Shown one piece after another: positions 7,248 to 14,367 of a stretch of DNA of 24,391 nt. The stretch is from IMG/VR virus record IMGVR_UViG_3300001683_000048, positions 1-24,391 of that record; one strand, given 5' to 3'. Below the pieces are notes generated by a model, which was not told the origin of the DNA, searched no databases, and saw only the letters and a program-made list of their open reading frames with translations. A program made the position numbers and the translations under genes. Source of the DNA: a virus. Numbering within the stretch: position 1 is the stretch's first letter; each line of letters begins with the position of its first letter.

Positions 7248-8781
7248 TTGGTTGCTCCCCTTGTGGATATGCTTGTGCTGCGAGACCTTCACCAACAGCA
7301 GTGCCACCTGATTGGGCGGCAGCCCCTAGACCTTGCTGTGCTAGTTGCTGCATTTGAGCCTGTTGCGCCTCTTGTTGTCTCTGTTGAGCAGATTTAATTA
7401 AGGCTCTAGTTTCAATACCCAATGAGGTACCTATTTGATCGATAACTGCATCTACATTTGCATGCTGTGCAAATATCTCAGGACCTAATAGTTGCTGTAC
7501 CGTCTGTGCGAATTGTACCAGTTTATTGTAGTCATGTCCTCTTCCCAGAGCCTCTACACCAGTAACAATCACAGGTTCCACAAGCCCCTCAGGGAACTTG
7601 ATTTTGTTAGACAGCATCATCAGTTTAATTAAAGGTAACTGTAGCTCTTGAGTAAGAATAGAATAAATACCACCTAAGGCATCCTCTAGTTCTCCTGCCA
7701 TTAAGCGTACTTCTTCGGCGGTAACCCGCTCTGCATCTCTTCTAGCAGACTCGTTAAGTAAGAATGCACTAGCTAGTCTACGCTGGATATCGTTCATGGT
7801 CTGATACGCAATGTTCAGGTCATGGGACTTATCCATTTGTAATGTAGACACATCTCCTGCGCGACCTTTTACAATAGCGCCCGAAGGTGCTTTAGCAACC
7901 GTAGCTATATTAGTCGTTCCCACGGGGTCCACGAAGAAAAGAATCTTTGCTGCCGCAGCGGAGGCCTCAACAATAGCCATATTAAGGGACTCTAAACTTC
8001 TTAAATCGCCCAAGTACTGCTCTACTAGACCCCTACCATAATTCTCATTGTGTATAGAAGTCCAACGTAATGGAAGATAAGGAAGCGAATCCTTCTTATA
8101 AACACCGCGTGTTCCAGGTACTTCTTGCTCTAAGGCTTCCTGAAACACTTCCCACTTACCGTCCACCAATTTAATCTGTGTATATAAATCAATATCAGCA
8201 TCATCAGCCTTGTTCGAGGTATCTAAACCTTCTGGTAAGTCATCTGGATTAACCCGTTCCTTAGTGATTATTTCCTTTAAGGCTCCCTCAGGATTCCTTC
8301 TGACTACGTATGAATTAAGATTAAAAACCCGTGTGCCATTATTCTTATCCCTGTGTATCATACTGTTGCCAGTAGCAACTAGTAATTTTAGGGCCTCAAA
8401 GATAGGTACGCGAAGCGCCTCTCTTTCTAGCTGAGACATAAGCCCCCGCTCTAACTCACCTAACTTATCTTCAACCTCTGCTAATTTACCCCCACCCTGC
8501 GCTGCAATCTCTTGCATAGCTAACTTGTCGGGTACGAAACGGAAGAAGGGGCTATTAGGAGGAAGTAATGCTAATAATAACTTACTGGCTAGATTGTTTA
8601 CGGCCCTAGCACCTAAGGATTGATAAGGAGTTGCTAGGCTTTCATCCTCTTGTGAGGAAGGGTCTACAAGTAGAGAGGGGATAGTGAGTTCTGTGCACCG
8701 CTTTGCTCTGTCTAAGACGGAGCTCCTAGCACTATCTAGTTTTACCCACCGGCTTTTTAAAGAGACCGCTTCTGTTTCCAT
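7237..8781 (-). CDS. Head-tail connector / portal protein (T7 gp8-like)
   Basis: This 514-aa protein matches T7 gp8 (536 aa) in length and layout. The N-terminal part (SRWVKLDSARSSVLDRAKRC, then TPYQSLGARAVNNLASKLLL and ALLPPNSPFFRF) is the signature of the bacteriophage head-to-tail connecting protein family. Twelve copies form the DNA-entry vertex and the docking site for gp11. The last ~60 residues are Gln- and Ala-rich, as in other podovirus connectors. It follows the small proline-rich gene by 3 nt and has a CAGGGGAATAAAGA ribosome site. No odd features are seen apart from the small frame overlapping its 3' end. Confidence 0.95.
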   Translation of the reverse strand: METEAVSLKSRWVKLDSARSSVLDRAKRCTELTIPSLLVDPSSQEDESLATPYQSLGARAVNNLASKLLLALLPPNSPFFRFVPDKLAMQEIAAQGGGKLAEVEDKLGELERGLMSQLEREALRVPIFEALKLLVATGNSMIHRDKNNGTRVFNLNSYVVRRNPEGALKEIITKERVNPDDLPEGLDTSNKADDADIDLYTQIKLVDGKWEVFQEALEQEVPGTRGVYKKDSLPYLPLRWTSIHNENYGRGLVEQYLGDLRSLESLNMAIVEASAAAAKILFFVDPVGTTNIATVAKAPSGAIVKGRAGDVSTLQMDKSHDLNIAYQTMNDIQRRLASAFLLNESARRDAERVTAEEVRLMAGELEDALGGIYSILTQELQLPLIKLMMLSNKIKFPEGLVEPVIVTGVEALGRGHDYNKLVQFAQTVQQLLGPEIFAQHANVDAVIDQIGTSLGIETRALIKSAQQRQQEAQQAQMQQLAQQGLGAAAQSGGTAVGEGLAAQAYPQGEQPNVN

Positions 8782-8784
8782 TCT

Positions 8785-8985
8785 TTATTCCCCTGACTGA
8801 AGCGCCTTTTTCGCTGGCCCTTTATTTAGTGGGATTTGTAGACGCTTTTTACCTGCCGCCTTCTTCTTCAAGGCCTTTCTAGACTTGTCCCCGCTACCTG
8901 CATCAAATGTCGCTTCCTCTATAGGAGGTAAAGGTGGTGGTGGTGGCTCTGGTGTAGGTGATGAAGATGAAAAAATACCGCCCAT
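8785..8985 (-). CDS. Small proline-rich protein, possibly gp7.3-like virion/tail assembly protein
   Basis: This 66-aa protein has an N-terminal MGGIFSSSSP, a polyproline stretch (about residues 11-21), then a strongly basic segment with SGDKSRKALKKKAAGKKRLQ. T7 gp7.3, encoded directly before the connector gene, is also small with a basic C-terminal 'GRKKARAGGKKSL' element. The similar position and the 'K.AAGKK.L' element suggest an equivalent minor virion or tail-assembly protein. Similar MGG-F-S proline-rich proteins occur next to portals in other podoviruses. It starts 1 nt after the TAA of the upstream gene, with a GGAG site. Function is inferred only. Confidence 0.6.
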   Translation of the reverse strand: MGGIFSSSSPTPEPPPPPLPPIEEATFDAGSGDKSRKALKKKAAGKKRLQIPLNKGPAKKALQSGE

Positions 8986-8986
8986 G

Positions 8987-9151
8987 TTAGTCTCCTGATT
9001 CCTGTAATTGTTTTAAGTGGCGGATTAATTCAATAACGCCGTGTTGTTTGCCTTGTTGATAGGGAGTCTGCTCTACTGGCATAATCCTATCTGGGTAGTC
9101 TTCCTCTAATTGCTTGAGTAAGGCTGTTGTTTTTGCTGGTAGATTATCCAT
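8987..9151 (-). CDS. Small hypothetical protein (54 aa)
   Basis: The start at ATG 9151 has a strong GAGGGG ribosome site and the frame ends 1 nt before the proline-rich gene. The protein begins MDNLPAKTTALLKQLEEDYP and contains a YQQGKQHGVIELIRHL segment, predicted mainly helical. The 'YQ.GK......IR.L' pattern recurs in small proteins before podovirus portal genes, but no function is known. It is the first gene after the terminator at 9161-9195. Confidence 0.65.
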   Translation of the reverse strand: MDNLPAKTTALLKQLEEDYPDRIMPVEQTPYQQGKQHGVIELIRHLKQLQESGD

Positions 9152-9160
9152 ATTCCCCTC

Positions 9161-9195
9161 TTAAAATAAAGACCCCGAAGAATCTCAGGGTCTCT
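9161..9195 (-). terminator. Rho-independent terminator after 52-aa gene
   Basis: On the minus strand AGAGACCC and GGGTCTTT form an 8-bp stem with one G-T pair. It can extend inward through TGAG/TTCG to about 12 bp with an ATTC loop. TTTATTTT follows. It starts 8 nt after the stop of the 52-aa gene and would end or attenuate transcripts from the promoter at 9376-9393. Confidence 0.88.
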
Positions 9196-9202
9196 TAGCT
9201 AT

Positions 9203-9361
9203 CTACTTGAAGAAGCTTTTCGTTCTAGCCTTCGTTTCAGCTACAGCTTTAGATAGTAGCTCTGGCTGTGCTTTGAAGAAAGTAGCCCATGTCGCAACAT
9301 CTTTAACCTTAGCGGCTTCACCCATGTATTCTTTAAATATAGTAATCATTTTTCTCTGCAT
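9203..9361 (-). CDS. Small hypothetical protein (52 aa) between promoter and terminator
   Basis: The frame encodes a Lys/Ala-rich, helical protein beginning MQRKMITIFKEYMGEAAKVK and ending ARTKSFFK. It is the only complete gene between the strong phage promoter (start point 9376) and a strong terminator (hairpin from 9195), so it should be made at very high level. The ATG at 9361 lies 15 nt after the predicted transcript start. Met5 (9349) is an alternative start. No family is recognised. Its position after the class II genes and before the portal block resembles where T7 keeps small virion or assembly proteins, but that is only context. Confidence 0.65.
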   Translation of the reverse strand: MQRKMITIFKEYMGEAAKVKDVATWATFFKAQPELLSKAVAETKARTKSFFK

Positions 9362-9375
9362 TTTAGTTAAGTTTC

Positions 9376-9393
9376 CTATAGTGGTACGTTATT
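9376..9393 (-). promoter_or_regulatory. Phage RNA polymerase promoter (late, strongest T7 match)
   Basis: The minus strand reads AATAACGTACCACTATA followed by G (9376) and GAAAC. The last seven bases before the start plus G are identical to the T7 core CACTATAG, and 11 of 17 upstream positions match the T7 promoter. It shares the GTACCACTA core with the sites at 19167 and 22049. It would drive the 52-aa gene and, by read-through of the terminator, the virion genes. The TATAG contains the stop codon of the 38-aa membrane gene. Confidence 0.88.
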
Positions 9394-9492
9394 TCTAAGC
9401 CCCCAAATAACACGGACAATTAGATGTATGCCTACGAGTGAGGCTGCCACCCATAATAAGGCTTTGTACCTTCCGGTATTACTTATTCCCAT
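9376..9492 (-). CDS. Small single-span membrane protein (38 aa)
   Basis: The ATG at 9492 lies within the last codons of the NrdB gene (10-nt overlap) and has a GGGAG ribosome site 7 nt upstream. The 38-aa product has a basic N-terminus (MGISNTGRYK) followed by one hydrophobic helix at about residues 11-32 (ALLWVAASLVGIHLIVRVIW) and a short polar tail. This looks like a single-span inner-membrane peptide. The stop codon TAG is part of the phage promoter's TATAG. Function is unknown. It is too short for an ordinary holin, though a lysis or membrane role cannot be excluded. Confidence 0.6.
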   Translation of the reverse strand: MGISNTGRYKALLWVAASLVGIHLIVRVIWGLRNNVPL

Positions 9493-10436
9493 ATAATTTC
9501 TCCCGTCATCCCCACAGCACTATAATCTGTCACTGTTTTCTCGAAGAAGTTACTCATACTATCCCCGCTAGTTAACTCCTCTACCCAAGGGAGGGGGTTC
9601 TCTTTAACTTTAAAGTTACCCCTTAGCCCCATCTGAATTAAGCGCCTATCCGCCAAGTACCGAATATACCTCTTAACTTCATCTTTAGATAAACCCTCAA
9701 TATCCCCACCCTCAAAGGAAAGGTCAATAACCTTATCTTCCAGACTAACGACCTTTCTCGCAAGTTCATATATCTCCTTCTTAAATATATCTGTGACAAC
9801 TCGTGGGTGTTCGCTGCAGAACTCTCTAAATAAACGAGACATCCCCTCAGTGTGTAGTGTCTCATCTCTTATGCTCCATTCAATTACAGTGTTCATCCCT
9901 TTCATTTTGCCCATTCGTTGGTAGTTTAAGAGCATCACAAAAGCTGAGAATAATGACACGCCTTCATTAAATACAGTCAGGGCTAACGACATAGCTGTTC
10001 CATGTAGTGAGTGTACGTCCGCCTTTTTCATAAAATCCACCTTATTCTCTAAGGCTTTATAATCTAAGAAGGCAGAGTACTCACTCTCATGGAGTCCTAA
10101 GGTATCATTTAATAAGGCGTAAGCTCTGGTATGGATACCTTCCCGTGCGGCAAAGGACATCAACATCATCCTAACCTCATTATTTAAGAACTTAGGTATA
10201 TAGTAAGTGCAGTAATTGCCCGCTACTACAACATCGCTCTGCGTGAAGAGCCTTAATATCTGAGTAATATGCTTTTTCTCAACTTCAGATAGTGTGCCAT
10301 CCTTCCACTGCGTCACATCATCATTGAGATTAATCTCCTTCTCGGTCCAATGTAAATCTTCATGCCTCTCAGCGTACTCGACAGCCCAAGGCTGCTTGAA
10401 AGGTTTGTATACTTTGCTTTCTTCTAAGAGACTCAT
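9483..10436 (-). CDS. nrdB: Class I ribonucleotide reductase, small (radical) subunit
   Basis: This 317-aa protein supplies the radical cofactor for NrdA. The metal ligands of the family are visible: D68 (TQSDVV), E99 and H102 with the radical tyrosine Y106 (REGIHTRAY), E158 (FNEGVSLF) and E192/H195 (RDETLHTEG). The spacing E-x2-H-x3-Y equals E115/H118/Y122 in E. coli NrdB, so a tyrosyl-radical dimetal enzyme is expected. It is shorter than E. coli NrdB (376 aa). It ends YSAVGMTGEIIWE, presumably the tail that binds NrdA. The gene follows nrdA by 10 nt and has a GTAGAGG ribosome site. Together they reduce host ribonucleotides for phage DNA synthesis. Confidence 0.96.
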   Translation of the reverse strand: MSLLEESKVYKPFKQPWAVEYAERHEDLHWTEKEINLNDDVTQWKDGTLSEVEKKHITQILRLFTQSDVVVAGNYCTYYIPKFLNNEVRMMLMSFAAREGIHTRAYALLNDTLGLHESEYSAFLDYKALENKVDFMKKADVHSLHGTAMSLALTVFNEGVSLFSAFVMLLNYQRMGKMKGMNTVIEWSIRDETLHTEGMSRLFREFCSEHPRVVTDIFKKEIYELARKVVSLEDKVIDLSFEGGDIEGLSKDEVKRYIRYLADRRLIQMGLRGNFKVKENPLPWVEELTSGDSMSNFFEKTVTDYSAVGMTGEIIWE

Positions 10437-10446
10437 CCTCTACCCC

Positions 10447-12231
10447 CTACCCTTGGCACGCTAAACATTCATCTTCCTCCATAAAATCCTTTAGAGCAAC
10501 ACGCTCGACCGATACGCCTACATTCTCTGCGGAATTAGAGGTACTAGTCCGTAAATAATATAACCCTTTCAGACGTGCCTTCCACGCCTTCAGGTGTACC
10601 TGAGATACGTAGTTCTTATCGCTGCCTGAGGGGAAGAAAAGATTAACACTCTGTCCTTGGCATATATATTCCTGCCTGTCTCCAGCGTGTTGTACAACCC
10701 AGTGCTGGTCTAACTCGAAGGCTGTTTTAAATACATCCTTATCCCAAGCTGTCAGATAATCTAGTTGTTGTACGGACCCATTATGGTGGTTTATGTTTCT
10801 CCATTCCCGCTCTAACCACTCAACGCCCTTCCCTAAGCGTAATCTATGCTCCTCCATAACAGCCTGCAAATACTTATTCTGAATTAGATGCGAGCCAATC
10901 CGTGTTTTATGCACAAAGGAGTTAGACTTTAAGGGTTCAATACTTGGACTAGTCCCTACAATCATCCCGCTATTAGCGTTGGGCGCTATTGCCATTAAGT
11001 GAGAGTTACGCCTACCGCTCTTCTTACCATCTGGATATGCACCTCTAACCCCAGCTAAGAATTGAGTGGCCTCCACAGCCTTCTTTTTAATATCTCCGAA
11101 TATCTTCCTGTTTTGCCCTACAGCTAAGGAAGATTCCCAAGGAATCATGTTCCTCTGTAGATAGCTATGAAAACCCATGGCACCTAAACCTAAGGACCTC
11201 TCACTAACTGCGGAAGTAATGGCCTTCCTTAAATGTATAGGATGTGCATCTTCAATGAAGCATGTTAATACATTATCTAACATAGTAATCAAATCCCCTA
11301 CGAGACTTGTGTCTTTCCACTCGTCGTAATACTCTACGTTCACGGATGATAAACAGCAAACTGCGGTTCTATCCGCGCTGGTGGGCAAGTGAATTTCATT
11401 GCATAAATTACTACCTCTTATTTTTAAACCTTTATTTTTTAAGGTTTCCGGAAGCCTCCTATTAGCCTCGTCAATAAAGTTGAGGTACGGCTCACCAGTT
11501 CTGAAACGAGTTTCGATAATTCTCTCCCAGAGTTCTCTCGCATCCACTGTATCCCTGACACTATTATCATGGGGGTCAACAAGGTCCCACGGGCTACCGC
11601 TAATAACAGCAGTAATAAACTTATCAGTAATATTAATGGCGTTATTAATATTAAAGCACTTGCGGTTAGTATCGCCACCACTGGGGATACGGATGGATAA
11701 AAACTCAATGATATCTGCGTGAGATATGTCAATATACGCTGCATAAGAACCCTTTCTAGTTTTGCCTTGTTTATAGGCTGTCATTGCTGAATCAGCTACC
11801 TTAATAAAGGGTATCGGGCTAGGTGCCTTATCACTAACGGCACGAACATCCGACCAATGCCCACCTACCCCACCGCCTTTAACTGATAACCAAGCTAGTT
11901 CAGCCTGATGCTCAATAAGACCCTCCAAGGTATCTGGGACGTAGGATAAGAAACACGAGATGGGGAGACCCTTACTAGATTCCCCAGGAAACGGCGCATT
12001 GCTTAGTATTGGGGAAGAGAACATAAAGTAACCCTTGGATACTGCGTCATACAAGCGTTGGGCTAGATCCATATCCCCAGCACTGTACGCAACTGAGGCG
12101 CGAGCGTATGCTTCCTGCGGACTTTTCTCTCCCTTTTTTAGATAGTATCCAGTGACAAGTTCAAGTGCCTGTGGAGTCATCTCAGAATCCCACTTTAAAT
12201 CAATTTTTATACCTAGATGTTCTTTAGACAT
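10447..12231 (-). CDS. nrdA: Class I ribonucleotide reductase, large (catalytic) subunit, without ATP cone
   Basis: This 594-aa protein reduces ribonucleoside diphosphates with NrdB. Active-site features are visible: C93 (PISCFLS), the N-x-C-x-E motif NLCNE at 275-279 carrying the thiyl cysteine C277, the partner cysteine in CCLSS (292-293), the radical-transfer Tyr pair at 558-559 (GLYYLRT) and a C-terminal redox CxxC (ECLACQG). Compared with E. coli NrdA (761 aa) these positions are shifted by 130-160 residues and no N-terminal ATP-cone domain is present, so dATP feedback inhibition is probably absent. The ATG overlaps the stop of the MazG-like gene (TAATG). Confidence 0.96.
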   Translation of the reverse strand: MSKEHLGIKIDLKWDSEMTPQALELVTGYYLKKGEKSPQEAYARASVAYSAGDMDLAQRLYDAVSKGYFMFSSPILSNAPFPGESSKGLPISCFLSYVPDTLEGLIEHQAELAWLSVKGGGVGGHWSDVRAVSDKAPSPIPFIKVADSAMTAYKQGKTRKGSYAAYIDISHADIIEFLSIRIPSGGDTNRKCFNINNAINITDKFITAVISGSPWDLVDPHDNSVRDTVDARELWERIIETRFRTGEPYLNFIDEANRRLPETLKNKGLKIRGSNLCNEIHLPTSADRTAVCCLSSVNVEYYDEWKDTSLVGDLITMLDNVLTCFIEDAHPIHLRKAITSAVSERSLGLGAMGFHSYLQRNMIPWESSLAVGQNRKIFGDIKKKAVEATQFLAGVRGAYPDGKKSGRRNSHLMAIAPNANSGMIVGTSPSIEPLKSNSFVHKTRIGSHLIQNKYLQAVMEEHRLRLGKGVEWLEREWRNINHHNGSVQQLDYLTAWDKDVFKTAFELDQHWVVQHAGDRQEYICQGQSVNLFFPSGSDKNYVSQVHLKAWKARLKGLYYLRTSTSNSAENVGVSVERVALKDFMEEDECLACQG

Positions 12232-12563
12232 TAATCTCCCCCAACATAATTAGACGGGTCATATTCCTCTTTAACAAAAACACCTAGCTCATTCAAATGA
12301 CCCTTGCGGTCTTTTATTTCAGAGTATGAAAGAGCGATGCACTCATCTAAGAATACCCCATAGGTCAAACACACGCCCCGAAGAGTAATGTATATATCTC
12401 CTATGGCATCTTTAATCTCAGCCTCTGAGTCTCGGTTGAGGGCATCTAAAAGCTCCGTTGTCTCCTCCAGTGTTTTTAGCGCCTGTCCCATAGGGACTCC
12501 GTTTTTAATAATGCCCCTGTCGTTAAACCACGTATCTATTTTTTTATCTAAATAGTCTTTCAT
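12231..12563 (-). CDS. MazG-like nucleotide pyrophosphohydrolase
   Basis: This 110-aa all-helical protein carries the acidic metal-binding motifs of the MazG/all-alpha NTP pyrophosphatase superfamily: KTLEETTELLDAL (about 30-42, E-E-x2-E) and EIKDAIGDIYITL (about 49-61, E-x2-D-x3-D). Family members hydrolyse (d)NTPs to monophosphates. Phage copies may remodel nucleotide pools or ppGpp, but the substrate here is unknown. It directly precedes nrdA (TAATG overlap) and starts on the TAA of the 56-aa gene, so it belongs to a nucleotide-metabolism operon with nrdA and nrdB. Confidence 0.75.
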   Translation of the reverse strand: MKDYLDKKIDTWFNDRGIIKNGVPMGQALKTLEETTELLDALNRDSEAEIKDAIGDIYITLRGVCLTYGVFLDECIALSYSEIKDRKGHLNELGVFVKEEYDPSNYVGGD

Positions 12564-12733
12564 TACTCACTAGCCTCATCCCACGCCTGCATAAACAATA
12601 CCTCGTCAGAGGGTATCGAAAAAGTAGATATTTTCGTATATATCATAAAATTATCCCCCGCCTTTATCATCTTTAGTACGTCCTTATAGAACTCATCTAT
12701 GCCATCCTTATTAACAACCCGTATCTTCATCAT
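12563..12733 (-). CDS. Small hypothetical protein (56 aa)
   Basis: The frame starts at ATG 12733 (a second ATG follows at once), with an excellent GGAGG site 7-8 nt upstream, and overlaps the end of the preceding gene by 23 nt. It ends in TAATG with the MazG-like gene. The protein begins MMKIRVVNKDGIDEFYKDVL and ends FMQAWDEASE, a plausible small alpha/beta fold. No family is recognised. The strong start signal and tight coupling on both sides argue that it is real. Confidence 0.65.
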   Translation of the reverse strand: MMKIRVVNKDGIDEFYKDVLKMIKAGDNFMIYTKISTFSIPSDEVLFMQAWDEASE

Positions 12734-12968
12734 GTGTAACCTCCAATTCCTCTTCCCAGTTTAAGTGTCTTCTTGCCTTTGTACCGCGTTCCCAATCCTG
12801 TATGTAAGTAGCCAACCACTCCGCGCCGGTGTAAGCAGCCATGTACTCAACAGCCGGAATAGCCTTGGCATAACCAGAGTTAAGATGATCTTGATAAGAC
12901 ACACAGTGCCAACCATCACCCTTTTGTATGCACAAGGTTCCAGGGCAGGCCGTTACAAGCTTCTTCAT
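12711..12968 (-). CDS. Hypothetical protein (85 aa)
   Basis: ATG 12968, 1 nt after the exonuclease stop, is preferred. A longer frame up to 13058 would overlap the exonuclease by about 90 nt and reads a low-complexity extension. The protein begins MKKLVTACPGTLCIQKGDGW. Three Cys and one His lie in the first 25 residues (ACPGTLCIQ, WHCVSY), followed by a helical region with YMAAYTGAEWLATYI and an acidic tail. No domain is recognised. The Cys pattern could bind a metal, but this is not established. Confidence 0.6.
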   Translation of the reverse strand: MKKLVTACPGTLCIQKGDGWHCVSYQDHLNSGYAKAIPAVEYMAAYTGAEWLATYIQDWERGTKARRHLNWEEELEVTHDEDTGC

Positions 12969-12969
12969 A

Positions 12970-13752
12970 CTACCAGCGCCACTGTAGCGCCAGTTCCCCC
13001 GGCTTCCAGAGTGAGAACTCTTCTGTCTCCTCATCAAATTCCCTAAGCATCCAGACAAGCCTAGACTGCTCTAATAAATAGTCCCTTGTGCAACCCGCAT
13101 CTTTATAGGTACGGATTACAGAATCCCACATTTCCTCGTTTCCTTTGCATTCTGCGAGTATTTTCCGCGCCTTAACCTTACCTATTTTAGGGCAGCCTTT
13201 AACGCCATCAACAGAATCCCCCATAAGAACCTGATAGAAGAATAGATAATCTGCTGCATCTTGGTCAACATAATATTTCTCTGTTGTGTTGTAGTTAAAG
13301 TGCCTACCTACCGCTTGGTCTAAATCCTTATCAATATGACATAGGACATACTTATCTGGGGCGGCATATAACCTAGCGACACACACATCATCCGCCTCTA
13401 CGTTAGAAAATAAGAGAGCCCCTGCTAAAAGGAGGGCATCCTTCAACGGTTTTAATAAAGACAGGGGTACCTTGGGAGACTTCCTATTTTTTTTATAGTC
13501 TTCTGAAACGCTACTCCTGAACGATTTTTTAGGACTTACAACTAGAATATAAGACTCGGTTTTTGTCCTCTCTTGTATTTGCTCGATAAAGGCCCACATA
13601 CTATCTAAGGCAGCCTCTAAATCAGTAGACACGGAAGATACAAAATTACCAGACTCTTGCCCATCGTCCCATACTGTGGTGTCTTGATGGATACTGGCGT
13701 ACTTATACGCAATGCTGTCTGCGTCTATAAGCGCAACCTTAGGAGAGCTCAA
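12970..13752 (-). CDS. 5'-3' exonuclease (T7 gp6-like)
   Basis: This 260-aa protein belongs to the 5'-nuclease (FEN-like) family. It shows an N-terminal metal-binding VALIDADSIAYKY (Asp10, Asp12), a central NVEADDVC acidic cluster, HIDKDLDQ, and the helix-3-turn-helix VLMGDSVDGVKGCPKIGKVK with GDxxDxxxG. T7 gp6 (about 300 aa) removes RNA primers and degrades host DNA; the same role is inferred. The start is TTG at 13752, with GGAG 7 nt upstream and a TTGA overlap with the DUF3310 stop. The next Met (residue 52) would delete the catalytic N-terminus. This makes the non-AUG start nearly certain. Confidence 0.9.
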   Translation of the reverse strand: MSSPKVALIDADSIAYKYASIHQDTTVWDDGQESGNFVSSVSTDLEAALDSMWAFIEQIQERTKTESYILVVSPKKSFRSSVSEDYKKNRKSPKVPLSLLKPLKDALLLAGALLFSNVEADDVCVARLYAAPDKYVLCHIDKDLDQAVGRHFNYNTTEKYYVDQDAADYLFFYQVLMGDSVDGVKGCPKIGKVKARKILAECKGNEEMWDSVIRTYKDAGCTRDYLLEQSRLVWMLREFDEETEEFSLWKPGELALQWRW

Positions 13753-14042
13753 GGCTCTTCTCCGTACACTTGTTTGAGCAAGAACTCACAGTAATGTATG
13801 GCCTTTCGTATATCCTCACTCCCATTTTTATCACCGTGCCGGGTTATGTATTTGACAACATTACCCTCGCAGTACCCTAAGCCGTTAGCCATTATGTAAT
13901 CAATGGGCTGTACCGCCAAATCATAGTGGTCACCCCCAACCTGCTTGGGGTTATCACTCTCAGCCAACTCATAATGCAGGCCGTCGTTGCCGTTTTGGCC
14001 TATTATATCCACCCTACTTCTTCCTCTTTTTTCGCCTATCAT
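13749..14042 (-). CDS. DUF3310 protein (related to the C-terminal part of T7 gp1.7)
   Basis: This 97-aa protein has the DUF3310 pattern: NPKQVGGDHYDLAVQPIDYI, then LGYCEGNVVKYITRHGDKNG and an amphipathic helix DIRKAIHYCEFLLKQVY. The domain forms the C-terminal part of T7 gp1.7, reported as a nucleotide kinase. Whether this short version has such activity is unknown. The ATG at 14042 lies 8 nt after GAGGG and overlaps the RusA-like gene by 29 nt. A GTG at 14012 behind an AGAGG is an alternative start that would avoid the overlap. It is coupled to the exonuclease by a TTGA overlap. Confidence 0.8.
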   Translation of the reverse strand: MIGEKRGRSRVDIIGQNGNDGLHYELAESDNPKQVGGDHYDLAVQPIDYIMANGLGYCEGNVVKYITRHGDKNGSEDIRKAIHYCEFLLKQVYGEEP

Positions 14043-14367
14043 TTTTAAAACCCTCTATATTAAATTTAATGTACTCCGCGCCTTTAGCAACATCTTCCTT
14101 CTTAGCTAGTATCTTGTATATACGCTTATCGTTAAAGCCGTACTTCAACTGCATACAATCAATGAAGGGCTTTAGGGTGTTGTCTAAATCAGCTAGTCTA
14201 CTACTTAGCCCAACATAGACCGTTAACGTTAAAGGACCCTCAGGTATTTCAAGGGGTGGAAACAAGGGTAGGATTTTTCTCTCAAAATCTCGATACTTAT
14301 ATGATTTAACCTTCCGCCCCCCATACATCTCATTACTGCTTAATGCTTTAATATTTATTTTTTTCAT
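14014..14367 (-). CDS. RusA-like Holliday junction resolvase
   Basis: This 117-aa protein has the RusA-family core: GPLTLTVYVGLSSRLADLDN (Asp-Leu-Asp-Asn), KPFIDCMQ..YGFNDKRIYK (third Asp) and a closing beta strand EYIKFNIEGF. E. coli RusA (120 aa) uses the equivalent three Asp residues to cleave four-way junctions as a dimer. The lysine-rich tail (DRRKKRKK) may aid DNA binding. It overlaps the end of the endonuclease VII-like gene by 20 nt and the DUF3310 gene by 29 nt. It probably resolves recombination or replication intermediates. Confidence 0.8.
   Translation of the reverse strand: MKKINIKALSSNEMYGGRKVKSYKYRDFERKILPLFPPLEIPEGPLTLTVYVGLSSRLADLDNTLKPFIDCMQLKYGFNDKRIYKILAKKEDVAKGAEYIKFNIEGFKNDRRKKRKK

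Noticed and set aside
9207-9398. Plus-strand 63-aa frame with a signal-peptide-like start
   Set aside because: It is antisense to the 52-aa gene and the promoter, and no other plus-strand gene exists in the window.
12969-13058. N-terminal extension of the 85-aa gene
   Set aside because: It lies wholly within the exonuclease gene and ends right where a well-placed ATG follows the exonuclease stop.
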